DNA of 64,000 nucleotides, from positions 62,001 to 126,000 of the forward strand of contig VENG01000017.1 in NCBI GenBank assembly GCA_009711705.1, given 5' to 3'. Positions 26,895 through 36,293 of this stretch are shown here, piece by piece; position 1 is the first letter of the stretch, and every line of letters starts with the position of its first letter. The notes below the pieces were generated by a model that searched no databases, was not told the origin of the DNA, and saw only the letters and a list, made by a program, of their open reading frames with translations. The DNA is from Bacillota bacterium. Its GTDB lineage: Bacteria > Bacillota > Desulfotomaculia > Desulfotomaculales > VENG01. The translations under genes were made by a program, and so were the position numbers.

Positions 26895-28472
26895 TTATTG
26901 GGGTATAATCTTATCGACGTCAACCCTGGCACCTTCCTGTTCTTCCTTTTTCTTAATTATGGTATCTATGCGTAATATTGCCTCGGCGATTTCTCCTGCT
27001 GCCTTAAATGCATATGTTTTTACCGGAGCAGGATCAATGACCCCAAGCCGGTACATATCCGATACTGTTCCGCTGTCACAATCGATACCCAAAGAATCCA
27101 ACCCGGCCTCCACCTGGGCAGCTGTAACGTCGCCCATTTTTTCCAGGGGGTTGAATCCGGCATTGGCTACAATTTGGGACATTGGTCTTTTAAGTGCCTC
27201 AATTACACAATCAACGCCAAATACCGTCATACCCTTGAGGCCGGCTTTCTCCCGTTCAATTTCACGGGCCACAGCCAGTTCCAGCGAACCACCACCAGGA
27301 ACCACACCCCCTCGTAATGATGCCTGTACGGCGGACGCAGCATCTCTGGCAATACGTTCCCTTTCACCTACCACTTCCGCGGTAGCGGCGCCTACCAACA
27401 CAGTAGCCATAGGTTTCCCCTGACCGCCTGTTAACCAAACCTGTTTCAGCTTTTCATCATGGAATACCTTATCTGTACGGCCCAAAAAGCCGCATATATC
27501 GTTTATACTTCGTTTTAACGCAGTGCGTTTAATAATGCGGGCACCGGTATGTTCAGCTGCCCTGTGCAATTCCCTGTTGGAGACGCGCTCCACGACCATG
27601 ATGCCGGCATCAGTTAAGATTTCTTCTGCCAAATCATGGACACTGCGGTCAACCAAAACCATGCTTACTCCGGCAGATGCCAGTTTTTGCAAATTTTGCT
27701 TAAAATGTTCCTTAAGCTCCAACGATAGGTTAAAACCTGCTTCCGTGGCCAAGGCCTCGGGCTCTATTTCCTCCGGTTCTAAGGCATCATCGATAACCAG
27801 AACACCGGCGTGGTTAAATTTTTTGGGCGTTTGGCGACTTACCGGTTCTTTATTTATAATTACACCGGAGAAGACCTTATTATCTGATCCCTCTTCAGCT
27901 ACCACCGTGTCGGAAAATTTAAAATTGGGATCCACAATTTTTTCTTTTCCCACCAGGCGTGCCGCCTCCACAACCAGATCTGCAATATCAAGGTAACCTC
28001 TCCCTGCCACCAAGGCCACTTGCTTTAATACCGGGTCATCCATATCATCTACAGGGCGCACCCGGGCTTGCATTAACCTTAGCCCATGCTGAAACCCAAA
28101 CCTTAACCCTTCTATGACGCGGGCAACCGGCACCCCTCTCGCTACCTGATCTACCCCCGTGGAAACCATAGTTCCGGCCATAATCGTGGCAGTGGTAGTT
28201 CCATCTCCGATTTCATCCTGTTGAGCCCTGGCCACGTTGATTAGCATACGCGCAGCCGGGTGATTGGCCTCCATCAATGTGAGTATGGTTACACCGTCAT
28301 TGGTAATCACCACATCACCGTATCTGTCAACCAGCATAGTATCCAAGCCCTTAGGTCCCAGAGTACCCTCCACCGAGGAAGATATAGCCCGCACGGCATT
28401 GCTGTTTGTAATTAAAGCGGCCAGCTGCTCATCAACTTCTGACCCCTTATTGGCCTGCTGCTTTAGGCTCAA
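26895..28472 (-). CDS. Group II (thermosome/TCP-1 type) chaperonin
   Basis: ATP-dependent double-ring folding chaperonin of the archaeal/eukaryotic type, 525 aa, not GroEL. Evidence: NDGVTIL and GDGTTTATIMAG (about 85-96) in the ATPase domain, EEGSDNKVFSGVIINK at the apical boundary, VVPGGGSLELA (about 395-405), and no GroES gene nearby. Group II rings carry a built-in lid. It sits between hrcA and grpE, behind CIRCE, so it should be heat-inducible with dnaK. Similar dnaK-operon chaperonins are known from Carboxydothermus and a few related Firmicutes and are attributed to transfer from archaea. Confidence 0.93.
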   Translation of the reverse strand: MSLKQQANKGSEVDEQLAALITNSNAVRAISSSVEGTLGPKGLDTMLVDRYGDVVITNDGVTILTLMEANHPAARMLINVARAQQDEIGDGTTTATIMAGTMVSTGVDQVARGVPVARVIEGLRFGFQHGLRLMQARVRPVDDMDDPVLKQVALVAGRGYLDIADLVVEAARLVGKEKIVDPNFKFSDTVVAEEGSDNKVFSGVIINKEPVSRQTPKKFNHAGVLVIDDALEPEEIEPEALATEAGFNLSLELKEHFKQNLQKLASAGVSMVLVDRSVHDLAEEILTDAGIMVVERVSNRELHRAAEHTGARIIKRTALKRSINDICGFLGRTDKVFHDEKLKQVWLTGGQGKPMATVLVGAATAEVVGERERIARDAASAVQASLRGGVVPGGGSLELAVAREIEREKAGLKGMTVFGVDCVIEALKRPMSQIVANAGFNPLEKMGDVTAAQVEAGLDSLGIDCDSGTVSDMYRLGVIDPAPVKTYAFKAAGEIAEAILRIDTIIKKKEEQEGARVDVDKIIPQ

Positions 28473-28485
28473 ATTAAAATCCTCC

Positions 28486-29532
28486 TCACCTGTTACGTCC
28501 CGTAATCAACCTGTGCATTACAAGGGATAAATTTCGAGTCATGTGCTCTACAACAGTCACTACCCGGGTATAATCCATCCGGGTCGGGCCAAGCACCCCT
28601 ATAGATCCCATGGGTTCATCCCCCAGGCCGTAGGTCCCGATAACCAAACTGCATTCCTGCATCTGCTCATTGCTCAACTCGCCGCCGATCCGCACCGTAA
28701 TGCCGCCGGCATCAAAGACTTCGGACATCAACTTATGCAAGAGCTTTTCCTGTTCTAAAAGGCTTAGCAGCGTTTTAACCTTTTCCACATTATGAAATTC
28801 GGGCTGGTTAAGGATATTAAATACCCCTCCCAGGTAAATCTTATCCTCTGCTTCCAGCGTTAAACCTTCATTGATAAGGTCCATAGCTTTATTTAAAATT
28901 TGTTTCTGTTTGGCTAGTTCAAAATAAATTTCTTTCATTAACGTAAGCCGTATATCTTCCATAGCCCGGCCTTGCAATTTACGGTTCAATACGCCGGATA
29001 TTGTTTCTAAATCTCCTGCGGTGATACTTTCCGGGATGTCTATTATGCGGTGGTGAACAGCACCGGTTTCGGTTACTACTACCACCATGGCCTGCCCTTC
29101 ACTCATCTGTATGAGCTGGATATGTTTAAAAGCTGTTCTGCCCCTCTGAGCGGTCATAACCACCGCGGCATAGTTGGTCAGCTGGGATAACATATCACCG
29201 GTTCCCTGAATGACATGGCCTACATCTTTCAGCTTACTTTCATAACCATTTTTAATGATATCCTCTTCGTCCTTGGTAAGCTCTCCACGCTGCATTAAAT
29301 TATCGACATAATAGCGATAGCCCAAGTCCGAAGGAATACGACCGGCAGAAGTATGAGGCTGTTCTATTAAACCCATTTCCTCCAGGTCTGCCATTTCATT
29401 TCTAATTGTAGCAGGGCTAACCCCTAATTTATATTTGCGGGCTATAGTTCTGGAACCAACCGGCTCGGCGGTAGCAATAAAGTCCTGAATAATGGCCATT
29501 AAAACTTGCTGTTTGCGACCATCCATTTTCAT
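28486..29532 (-). CDS. hrcA: Heat-inducible transcription repressor HrcA
   Basis: Repressor that binds CIRCE and shuts off class I heat-shock operons. The ATG at 29532 (after GGGGGT) gives 348 aa; an upstream start at 29556 falls inside CIRCE and is rejected. N-terminal winged helix (PVGSRTIARKYKLGVSPATIRNEMADLEEM is its recognition region, starting about residue 28), then a GAF-like dimer domain. It probably represses its own operon: hrcA, chaperonin, grpE, dnaK, dnaJ. Confidence 0.97.
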   Translation of the reverse strand: MKMDGRKQQVLMAIIQDFIATAEPVGSRTIARKYKLGVSPATIRNEMADLEEMGLIEQPHTSAGRIPSDLGYRYYVDNLMQRGELTKDEEDIIKNGYESKLKDVGHVIQGTGDMLSQLTNYAAVVMTAQRGRTAFKHIQLIQMSEGQAMVVVVTETGAVHHRIIDIPESITAGDLETISGVLNRKLQGRAMEDIRLTLMKEIYFELAKQKQILNKAMDLINEGLTLEAEDKIYLGGVFNILNQPEFHNVEKVKTLLSLLEQEKLLHKLMSEVFDAGGITVRIGGELSNEQMQECSLVIGTYGLGDEPMGSIGVLGPTRMDYTRVVTVVEHMTRNLSLVMHRLITGRNR

Positions 29533-29549
29533 CCCGCAATACCCCCTTG

Positions 29550-29576
29550 TTAGCACTCACACTACTTGAGTGCTAA
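29550..29576 (-). promoter_or_regulatory. CIRCE operator
   Basis: TTAGCACTC (29550-29558), 9 nt, GAGTGCTAA (29568-29576): a perfect CIRCE, the HrcA binding site, between the promoter and hrcA. Confidence 0.98.
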
Positions 29577-29587
29577 ACCTTAAATAA

Positions 29588-29616
29588 AACATAGCACCGG
29601 AACTAACTTTTGTCAA
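29588..29616 (-). promoter_or_regulatory. Sigma-A promoter of the hrcA-dnaK operon
   Basis: On the minus strand TTGACA (complement of 29611-29616), 17 nt, TATGTT (complement of 29588-29593). The expected start falls at or just before CIRCE. Confidence 0.85.
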
Positions 29617-29654
29617 GCAATTACAGCCAGTAAGAAGCACCTCTTTTCCATAGT

Positions 29655-30794
29655 TTAAGGCAAAAATTCTATAAAGACCCTGTTCGCAACGGGCAATCCG
29701 CGCCGGGTGAGTCTTAGGTAACCACCGGCACTTTCTACTAACCCCATATCTGTGAGCTTTTGCAATGGCCCGGGATAAACTTCATCAATGGCACACCCAA
29801 AGCGCCTCTTAAAACAATCTAAACTTAATCCTTTCAGTAAACGAAGTCCTAGAAAAACTGTTTCCGCCATTTCCGTTACAGTATCGATTTTTTCCTGATT
29901 AGCCACAGGCAGGCATTCCGCATCAAGGGCGTCCTTGTAAGCGGATATTTGCACCTCATTAGCATAGCGGCAACCATTTATAAAAGAATGTGCCGCAGGG
30001 CCGATACCTAGGTATTCTTGGTTATGCCAGTACATCAAATTATGTCTGCACTGCCTTCCAGGAGTGGCAAAGTTTGAAATCTCATAGTGGTCTAAACCAT
30101 AGTTGGTAAGAAAGTCTCCGGTTTGCAAAAACATTTTCAGCTCTTCTTCTTCGCTGCAAGGAGCGAGCGATCCACTTTGGACATCTTCATACAGAGGCGT
30201 TCCTGCTTCCAACTGAAGACCGTAAGCGGAAACATGATCCGGTTCAAGAGCAATAATATTCTTAAGGGTTTCCATCCAGTCCAGGGTGGATTGCCCCGGC
30301 AGGCCTGATATTAAATCAACACCTATATTATGCAGTCCTGCTTCTCTGGCCATAAGAAATGTCTCCTTGGCCTGTCTAAAGGAGTGAATTCGCCCCAGCA
30401 ATCTGAGTTCATCTTCGCGGCAGGACTGCACTCCCAGGCTTAATCTGTTAACTCCCGCCGCTTGGACCGATGCCAGAAGGTGTGGACTGACTGTGCCCGG
30501 ATTTGCCTCCATAGTTACTTCGGCACCGATAGAAACATTAAAATATTTAAAGCTATCATGTATAATTTTTCCCAAACTGGCAGCAGCTAAACAAGTGGGC
30601 GTACCACCGCCAATATACACAGTTGAAATCTTCCGGTTCTGAAAAATAGGTGATTGAGAGTACAATTTCATTTCCTGCTCCAATCCTGCCAGATATGATT
30701 CTACCTTCTTTTCGTGGTACGGATAGGAAATAAAATCGCAATAATTACACTTTTTTACGCAAAAAGGCACATGAACATATAATCCTGTTTCCAA
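29655..30794 (-). CDS. hemW: Radical SAM heme chaperone HemW
   Basis: HemN-like radical SAM protein of the HemW class, which binds heme and inserts it into respiratory enzymes rather than oxidising coproporphyrinogen. The cluster motif CVKKCNYCDF near the N-terminus is intact; GGGTPTCL follows. The TTG at 30794, 7 nt after GGGAGG, gives 379 aa beginning ETGLYVHVPFC; longer starts would include the ribosome site. Confidence 0.93.
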   Translation of the reverse strand: METGLYVHVPFCVKKCNYCDFISYPYHEKKVESYLAGLEQEMKLYSQSPIFQNRKISTVYIGGGTPTCLAAASLGKIIHDSFKYFNVSIGAEVTMEANPGTVSPHLLASVQAAGVNRLSLGVQSCREDELRLLGRIHSFRQAKETFLMAREAGLHNIGVDLISGLPGQSTLDWMETLKNIIALEPDHVSAYGLQLEAGTPLYEDVQSGSLAPCSEEEELKMFLQTGDFLTNYGLDHYEISNFATPGRQCRHNLMYWHNQEYLGIGPAAHSFINGCRYANEVQISAYKDALDAECLPVANQEKIDTVTEMAETVFLGLRLLKGLSLDCFKRRFGCAIDEVYPGPLQKLTDMGLVESAGGYLRLTRRGLPVANRVFIEFLP

Positions 30795-30828
30795 TATCCA
30801 TCCTCCCATACAATTGCCGGGCAATTAA

Positions 30829-30856
30829 AACAACCACTGCTTTAGCAATGGTTGTT
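30829..30856 (-). terminator. Terminator-like hairpin upstream of hemW
   Basis: AACAACCACTGC (30829-30840), TTTA, GCAATGGTTGTT (30845-30856), one mismatch pair. TTTTAATTG follows on the minus strand; it likely ends lepA transcription. Confidence 0.65.
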
Positions 30857-30878
30857 AGGTGCTAAGGTGGTTTTTCTT

Positions 30879-30934
30879 ATCCTGGCTCTTGCGCCCGCTC
30901 ATTCATTTCATTCGCTCTGCGCAAGAGCCAGGAT
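30879..30934. repeat. Long perfect hairpin with a repeat-family loop
   Basis: ATCCTGGCTCTTGCGC (30879-30894) and its exact complement (30919-30934) form a 16-bp stem. The 24-nt loop, read on the minus strand, carries GAGCGAATGAAATGAATGAG, a word shared with the GC-rich repeat at 3.3-3.8 kb. It has no T tract of its own, so it is more a repeat unit than a terminator. Confidence 0.6.
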
Positions 30935-30991
30935 GTTATCTGTCTACTACGGCTATTACTAGCAATATCGTTTTATTATCCATTAAACATA

Positions 30992-32797
30992 CTATTCTTC
31001 TACTCCTAACACAGCCATAAAAGCCTCTTGAGGGATTTCCACGTTTCCCACCTGCTTCATTCGCTTCTTGCCTTCCTTTTGCTTTTCCAGTAGTTTGCGC
31101 TTGCGGGTAACATCCCCCCCGTAGCACTTGGCCAGAACATCCTTGCGCCGTGCCTTGATGGTTTCTCTGGCAATTATTTTATTCCCGATGGCCGCCTGCA
31201 AGGGTATATCGAACATCTGCCTGGGGATTAATTTGCGCAATTTCTCCACCAGTGCCCTGCCGCGGTGGTAGGCCTTTTCCTGATGAACAATGGAAGAAAG
31301 AGCATCCATAGGCTCACCGTTGACCAGCACATCCATCTTGGTCAGCTCTGACTCCTTGTACCCAATAACCTCATAATCCAGGGAAGCATAGCCACGGGTA
31401 CGAGATTTTATCTGGTCAAAAAAGTCAAAAATTATTTCACTCAGGGGAAGGTCGTAAGTTATCAGAACACGGTTAACACCTAAATACTCCATGTTTTTAA
31501 ATGTACCCCGCCGGTCCTGGCAGAGTTCCATCACCGGGCCCACAAAATCCTCCGGAACCATGGCTGTGGCCTTAACATACGGCTCTGTCATTTTTTCTAT
31601 ATTTCCTGCAGGAGGCATATTGGTCGGGTTTTCAATGTGCAGCACGCTGCCATCCGTTGTATGCACCTCATATACAACACTGGGGGCAGTGGTGATCAGG
31701 TTAATTCCGTACTCCCGTTCCAGGCGCTCTTGCATAATCTCCATGTGCAAAAGCCCCAGAAAACCGCACCTGAACCCAAAGCCCAGGGCCTCGGAGGTTT
31801 CAGGCTCGTACACCAAAGACGCGTCATTTAACTGCAGGCGATCAAGAGCATCCCGCAAATCCTCATAATCCCCTGTTTCCACGGGATATAATCCACAGTA
31901 CACCATGGGCGTAGCCTTGCGATAACCCGGCAGAGGTTTATCACAAGGCCTTTGGGCCTCCGTAATGGTATCGCCCACCCGGGTATCCTTAACGATTTTC
32001 ATGCTCGCCGCTACAAAACCAACTTCCCCGGCATATAACTCCTTTGTTTTGGTGGCTGCAGGGAGAAAGACCCCCAGCTCATTAACCTCAAACTCCTTGC
32101 CAGTCTGCATCATCTTAATCTTCATGCCGTTTTTGAGGGTTCCCTCGACTACCCGTATGTAGGCAATAACACCCTTATAGCTGTCGTAATGTGAATCAAA
32201 GATCAACGCCTTTAAAGGAGCGGTATCATCCCCTTTCGGAGGTGGTACCTTTTGCACAATTTGTTCCAGTATTTCTGCCACTCCGGTGCCCATTTTAGCC
32301 GACGCCATAATGGCATCGGAACAGTCCAGCCCTATCACATCTTCTATTTCCTGTTTCACTCTCTCCGGTTCTGCCGCCGGCAGGTCTATTTTATTTATAA
32401 CCGGGATTATCTCCAGGTCATGATCCAGCGCCAAATAAACATTAGCCAGGGTTTGAGCTTCAATACCTTGCGCGGCGTCCACTATCAACAGCGCTCCTTC
32501 ACAGGCGGCAAGACTCCGGGACACTTCATAATTAAAGTCCACATGCCCTGGGGTATCAATCAAATTCAAAACATATTTACTACCGTCCTGGGCCCGGTAA
32601 TCCAAGCGAACGGCCTGCATTTTTATCGTAATTCCACGTTCACGCTCCAGGTCCATTTTGTCTAACACCTGCTCGGACATTTCCCTTGCCGTGAGGGCCC
32701 CGGTATTTTCCAAAAGCCTGTCTGCCAATGTTGATTTTCCATGGTCTATATGGGCAATAATACAAAAGTTACGGATTCGCTCTTGTCTTCTTTCCAT
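30992..32797 (-). CDS. lepA: Elongation factor 4 (LepA)
   Basis: Ribosomal GTPase that back-translocates or rescues stalled ribosomes; 601 aa. G1 [10 protein letters not shown]3 DTPGHVDF and G4 NKIDLP are present, with the LepA-specific C-terminal domain ending [11 protein letters not shown]. Start after AGGAGGGACC. Conserved order spoIIP - small protein - lepA - hemW. Confidence 0.97.
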   Translation of the reverse strand: MERRQERIRNFCIIAHIDHGKSTLADRLLENTGALTAREMSEQVLDKMDLERERGITIKMQAVRLDYRAQDGSKYVLNLIDTPGHVDFNYEVSRSLAACEGALLIVDAAQGIEAQTLANVYLALDHDLEIIPVINKIDLPAAEPERVKQEIEDVIGLDCSDAIMASAKMGTGVAEILEQIVQKVPPPKGDDTAPLKALIFDSHYDSYKGVIAYIRVVEGTLKNGMKIKMMQTGKEFEVNELGVFLPAATKTKELYAGEVGFVAASMKIVKDTRVGDTITEAQRPCDKPLPGYRKATPMVYCGLYPVETGDYEDLRDALDRLQLNDASLVYEPETSEALGFGFRCGFLGLLHMEIMQERLEREYGINLITTAPSVVYEVHTTDGSVLHIENPTNMPPAGNIEKMTEPYVKATAMVPEDFVGPVMELCQDRRGTFKNMEYLGVNRVLITYDLPLSEIIFDFFDQIKSRTRGYASLDYEVIGYKESELTKMDVLVNGEPMDALSSIVHQEKAYHRGRALVEKLRKLIPRQMFDIPLQAAIGNKIIARETIKARRKDVLAKCYGGDVTRKRKLLEKQKEGKKRMKQVGNVEIPQEAFMAVLGVEE

Positions 32798-32887
32798 CTT
32801 GGTCCCTCCTAAATCCGGCTCAACTCACCATATTATAACACCAAGGACCAAAGTACGGAAGTTGGATTTAGAAGTGAGATTCGGAAG

Positions 32888-33211
32888 TTATAAAAGGTTA
32901 TTTTGACTTTGTTTTTTTAATTCATTGTATTCTTCAAACAGCTGTTCGCAAATATCACCGGCTAATTCTTTTATCCCGGCCAATTTTACCACCATTTGCT
33001 CTTTGGCAGCATCAACGGCAGGCTGAGACAAATTAAGTTCCTCGCCCATGAAACCCAATTCTCCACTTTCCCCTTCTATCGACATTATTTGAAGAGGCCT
33101 TGGGGGATTGACCAGGGTGTTATAATTGATCACCGTAGTTTGCACACCGTAGCTCAAGAGGCCCAGAAAAACTCCCAAGCTAATTACTATAGCCATCCTG
33201 GTTGTGATCAT
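32888..33211 (-). CDS. Small membrane-anchored protein between spoIIP and lepA (YqxA position)
   Basis: 107 aa from the ATG at 33211 (after GAGGGGAG). One N-terminal helix (MAIVISLGVFLGLLSYGV) followed by an extracytoplasmic Glu-rich segment. In Bacillus the same slot holds yqxA (DUF3679), which has the same topology, but residue similarity is too weak for me to assign it by eye. Function unknown; a sporulation link is only positional. Confidence 0.7.
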   Translation of the reverse strand: MITTRMAIVISLGVFLGLLSYGVQTTVINYNTLVNPPRPLQIMSIEGESGELGFMGEELNLSQPAVDAAKEQMVVKLAGIKELAGDICEQLFEEYNELKKQSQNNLL

Positions 33212-33258
33212 TGTATACTCCCCTCCTACTCCCAAGCATTTCCTTTTATCCACTGCCT

Positions 33259-34356
33259 TTATTCGCTCTGCTTATTTTCATAGATTTCTCGGATTAACGG
33301 TCCCAGTACTTTCCCTAATAGCCTTGCTGACTGCACTGCTTCTTCTGTGGAGTTACTGACACTGCCTATTTCCAGCAAAAGAGCCCGGGGGTGCAAAAAC
33401 TGGTTATAGCGCCCGTCTTTAACCATCACTCCCAAACACAAGCCCGGATATTGCTTGTTTATTTCTGAGGCTAACTTTTTAGCAAACTGGTAATTGTTTT
33501 GCCATCCCGGAAACTCGGCCCTGGCATCAGAGCCCACTATTATTAATATGGGAGCTAAAATTTCTCCGTCAATATTAACTATACTTTCCTCACGGGACTT
33601 ACCTGCATCCCTGTGCACATCAAATGCCGCAACAATTTGTGAGTTTTCCGCCAATAGCTTTTCCAGCACTGCTTTGGACTTAGCATAAGAATACTGGTAA
33701 ACATCGTCATTAATGGCATCGGAACGCGCTACACGAATACCTAATTTTTTTTCCAGCTCTTCTTCAAGGGCGGCGGCAGCCTGGACCACACCACCTTTTT
33801 TTCCCTGTAATCGATCCATGCCATCAGTAAGTGCATATGTTTCACCGGTATGAGTATTATAGACGGCCATCAGGCATTCTTCCGACAATGTCGGTACCTG
33901 GGCTTGCCGGGGCTCCTCAGGCTCGGGAGAAGGAGGATTCGGTAGGACAGGTGCCGCTTTCATTACCGGAACAGCAGAAGATTCTACTTCCACCGGCACC
34001 GGCAGTTCTTTTTCCAGTAAAGCTATAGGACTTTGCCTGTCCAACCTAAAAACGCGCGAGAGACGCAAAACCAGGATGTCAGCCAATTGAATACTTGATT
34101 GGTTATTCGATTCATCATTTAATTCTATCGAAACAGGCAAAAGGGGCATTGCTGAACACATCAAGTTGAGGGCGTTTTCCCCTTTTTGTCCTAAAATGAG
34201 CAATGGGAATTTGGGGATAGCCTGCTGGATATTGATTAGCTTTAACAGGCCGATCCCTGTGGAAAACATTAAAAAAACAATCAGACATATGATTAAGCCC
34301 TTTCCACGACTCCGACCCGGGAGACGCCTGCGGTAATAATACGAAGCGGGATACAT
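33259..34356 (-). CDS. spoIIP: Stage II sporulation protein P (SpoIIP)
   Basis: Cell-wall hydrolase (amidase and endopeptidase) of the SpoIID-SpoIIM-SpoIIP engulfment machine. 365 aa: an N-terminal helix (LIICLIVFLMFSTGIGLL), a Pro-rich spacer (about 120-150), then the catalytic domain with YNTHTGETY, FDVHRDAG and LLEIGSVSNSTEEA, holding the zinc ligands. Good ribosome site AAGGAGAG. Strong evidence that the organism forms endospores. Confidence 0.95.
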   Translation of the reverse strand: MYPASYYYRRRLPGRSRGKGLIICLIVFLMFSTGIGLLKLINIQQAIPKFPLLILGQKGENALNLMCSAMPLLPVSIELNDESNNQSSIQLADILVLRLSRVFRLDRQSPIALLEKELPVPVEVESSAVPVMKAAPVLPNPPSPEPEEPRQAQVPTLSEECLMAVYNTHTGETYALTDGMDRLQGKKGGVVQAAAALEEELEKKLGIRVARSDAINDDVYQYSYAKSKAVLEKLLAENSQIVAAFDVHRDAGKSREESIVNIDGEILAPILIIVGSDARAEFPGWQNNYQFAKKLASEINKQYPGLCLGVMVKDGRYNQFLHPRALLLEIGSVSNSTEEAVQSARLLGKVLGPLIREIYENKQSE

Positions 34357-34424
34357 ACCATCTCTCCTTACCCTTTACCAAGGTGTTTGTACATCCTATG
34401 CCCGCAGGGTTTTAATTATGAAAT

Positions 34425-34462
34425 TGCATTGCCCTGCCTTATAAATAAGGCAGGGCAATGCA
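34425..34462 (-). terminator. Terminator after the holin-like gene
   Basis: Perfect 18-bp stem (34425-34442 with 34445-34462), loop AA; ATTTCATAATT follows on the minus strand. Confidence 0.75.
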
Positions 34463-34463
34463 T

Positions 34464-34805
34464 CTATCTTACTACTGTTGGTACTATTGCATCTATTATG
34501 CCAATTACAAAAGCGGCGATTAATGCTCCCACAAGGCTTACACTAAGCAGCGAGGGGATAATAAACTGGGCCAAATAAATAACGACGGCACCGGTAATAA
34601 ATCCTACCAGGCCTCTGCTCTGCGGTGATACCTTATCACCAAGTAAACTTTCAGCGAGATAACCGATAACTGCAATTACCACCGCAGCTATTAATGCGCC
34701 CGTAAAGCCCCCACTTACTACAAATCCAGGGGCAATCCAGCTTACTAACATTAATACAAGTGCAGAAACAACAAATCTAATGGCAAACCCAATCCAGTTT
34801 GACAA
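34464..34805 (-). CDS. Small four-helix membrane protein of the phage-holin IV superfamily
   Basis: 113 aa from the TTG at 34805, whose spacing to GGGAGG is good; a GTG at 34814 abuts the site. Four hydrophobic helices with Gly-rich turns (AAVVIAVIGYLAESLLG). Such YvlD-like proteins are common chromosomal membrane proteins; nothing else suggests a prophage. Function unknown. Confidence 0.75.
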   Translation of the reverse strand: MSNWIGFAIRFVVSALVLMLVSWIAPGFVVSGGFTGALIAAVVIAVIGYLAESLLGDKVSPQSRGLVGFITGAVVIYLAQFIIPSLLSVSLVGALIAAFVIGIIDAIVPTVVR

Positions 34806-34876
34806 ATTTTTCACCCCCTCCCTTGCTAACGTATTTTTAGAATAAACAAAAAAAACCCCATGTATACCGACCACTC

Positions 34877-34905
34877 TTGCATTTTTTTTTCCCGCATGGT
34901 AAAAT
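34877..34905 (+). promoter_or_regulatory. Promoter of rpsT
   Basis: TTGCAT (34877-34882), 17 nt, TAAAAT (34900-34905), 27 nt before the rpsT start. Confidence 0.75.
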
Positions 34906-34931
34906 TCACTCTGTTAAGGAGGTGATTTGTC

Positions 34932-35198
34932 GTGCCTAATACAAAGTCAGCAGCTAAAAGAATACGCATTACAGAAAAGCGTACAGTGCGGAACAGAACA
35001 GTAAAATCAACAGTAAAAACCGCAATTCGTCGTTTTGAAGAGGCCCTTACCGCCAACGATAAGGATGGAGCCCAGCAAAAACTCAAAAAGGCGCAAGCGC
35101 TTATAGATAAAGCAGTAAATAAAGGTGTATGGCATAAAAATAAAGCGGCTCGCAAAAAGTCCCGCTTGGTTAAACAGTTAAAAAAACTTGCCGGCTAA
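34932..35198 (+). CDS. rpsT: Ribosomal protein bS20
   Basis: 30S ribosomal protein, 88 aa, Lys/Arg/Ala-rich helices with the family start PNTKSAAKRIR. GTG start after AAGGAGGTGAT. Single-gene unit with its own promoter and terminator, divergent from the holin-like gene. Confidence 0.97.
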   Translation: MPNTKSAAKRIRITEKRTVRNRTVKSTVKTAIRRFEEALTANDKDGAQQKLKKAQALIDKAVNKGVWHKNKAARKKSRLVKQLKKLAG

Positions 35199-35204
35199 GT
35201 AAAT

Positions 35205-35230
35205 ACCACCCATGGGAGGGTGGTTTTTAT
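35205..35230 (+). terminator. Terminator after rpsT
   Basis: ACCACCC, loop ATGGGA, GGGTGGT (35205-35224), then a T-rich tract. holA converges on it. Confidence 0.88.
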
Positions 35231-35236
35231 TTTTAT

Positions 35237-36271
35237 TCACTTGATACAGGAATCCAGTAGCAACATTTCCATGGCAGGATAAAATTCCTGCTTGCCTGTT
35301 TTCACATGTTCATCAACCTGTAACATGCCACGCAGAAGGCTTACTAATTCCTCCGTTTTAAAATTCTTGCTTTGAGCAAGGGCATTTTTACATACAAAAT
35401 TGGGCACCTTCATCTGCTTACTTATCTCTGCAAAGGAACATCCAATGACTGACAATTCACCCGCCTGCAGAATCAACCGCACCTGCCGGGCCAACATACC
35501 CAGAATGGCCTGGGGGGATTCTTTCCGCAAAAGAAGGTATCGTATACCATCTAAAGCTTTAACATAATTTTGAGTTCCCAGTGCATCCACCACTGCGAAT
35601 ATGTTCTCTTCGCCCCGGTCAGTAACAATAAAACAGACATCATCTTCATTAATTGACTCGCCTGTACCCTTATAAGAAATAAGCTTTTCCATTTCATTCT
35701 TAATATCATACATATCGGAACAACGGGCGGCAAGCAATTCCGCTGCCGGCCGGGAAACATCCTTGCCCCCGCGCCTACCTAACTGCGTAATCCATTTAAT
35801 AATTTCAGGTGTTTTTAGTTTGGAAAACTCTAAGGCCCCACCATATCCGGATATTTCTTTAAACGCTTTTTTTCTTCGGTCCACACTATCCCCAGTTTCA
35901 AAAATGAGGCAGGTAGTGCTTAAAGGTGCTACTATATATTCCAGTAGTGGTGAACTTTTTTGCTGTTTTTTGCCTTTTGCCTTGGCACCACCTCGTGGTG
36001 ACGACGCAAAGAAGCGGGCCCGCCTGACCACCACAAGGCGTCTTTCACCCAGCATAGGAGGAGAGGAAGCGGCTGCGGCAACATCTTCCTCGGATGCTTC
36101 CTGGCCGTCCAGTAAGTCAAAATTAAAATCAGCCGTCTCCGGTGCCACTAACTCCTTTTTATACTGGTATATGGCCTGTTCCCTTAGATACCCCTCGGGC
36201 CCATAAAAAAGATTTACCGGGGCTATTTTACCACTTTTAAGGTTGTTTAAAAGCTGTATATAATATCGCAA
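35237..36271 (-). CDS. holA: DNA polymerase III subunit delta
   Basis: Clamp-loader delta subunit that opens the sliding clamp; 344 aa from the TTG at 36271 (8 nt after GGAG), or 347 aa from a GTG at 36280. AAA+-like fold with NLFYGPEGYLREQAI near the N-terminus and the C-terminal collar helices. Typically found near rpsT, as here, convergently. Confidence 0.93.
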   Translation of the reverse strand: MRYYIQLLNNLKSGKIAPVNLFYGPEGYLREQAIYQYKKELVAPETADFNFDLLDGQEASEEDVAAAASSPPMLGERRLVVVRRARFFASSPRGGAKAKGKKQQKSSPLLEYIVAPLSTTCLIFETGDSVDRRKKAFKEISGYGGALEFSKLKTPEIIKWITQLGRRGGKDVSRPAAELLAARCSDMYDIKNEMEKLISYKGTGESINEDDVCFIVTDRGEENIFAVVDALGTQNYVKALDGIRYLLLRKESPQAILGMLARQVRLILQAGELSVIGCSFAEISKQMKVPNFVCKNALAQSKNFKTEELVSLLRGMLQVDEHVKTGKQEFYPAMEMLLLDSCIK

Positions 36272-36293
36272 TGTGTACACTCTCCAAATCTGC

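Noticed and set aside
34464..34805. Prophage signal from a holin-family protein
   Set aside because: Isolated gene; no endolysin, capsid, terminase or integrase nearby, and such membrane proteins are common chromosomal genes.
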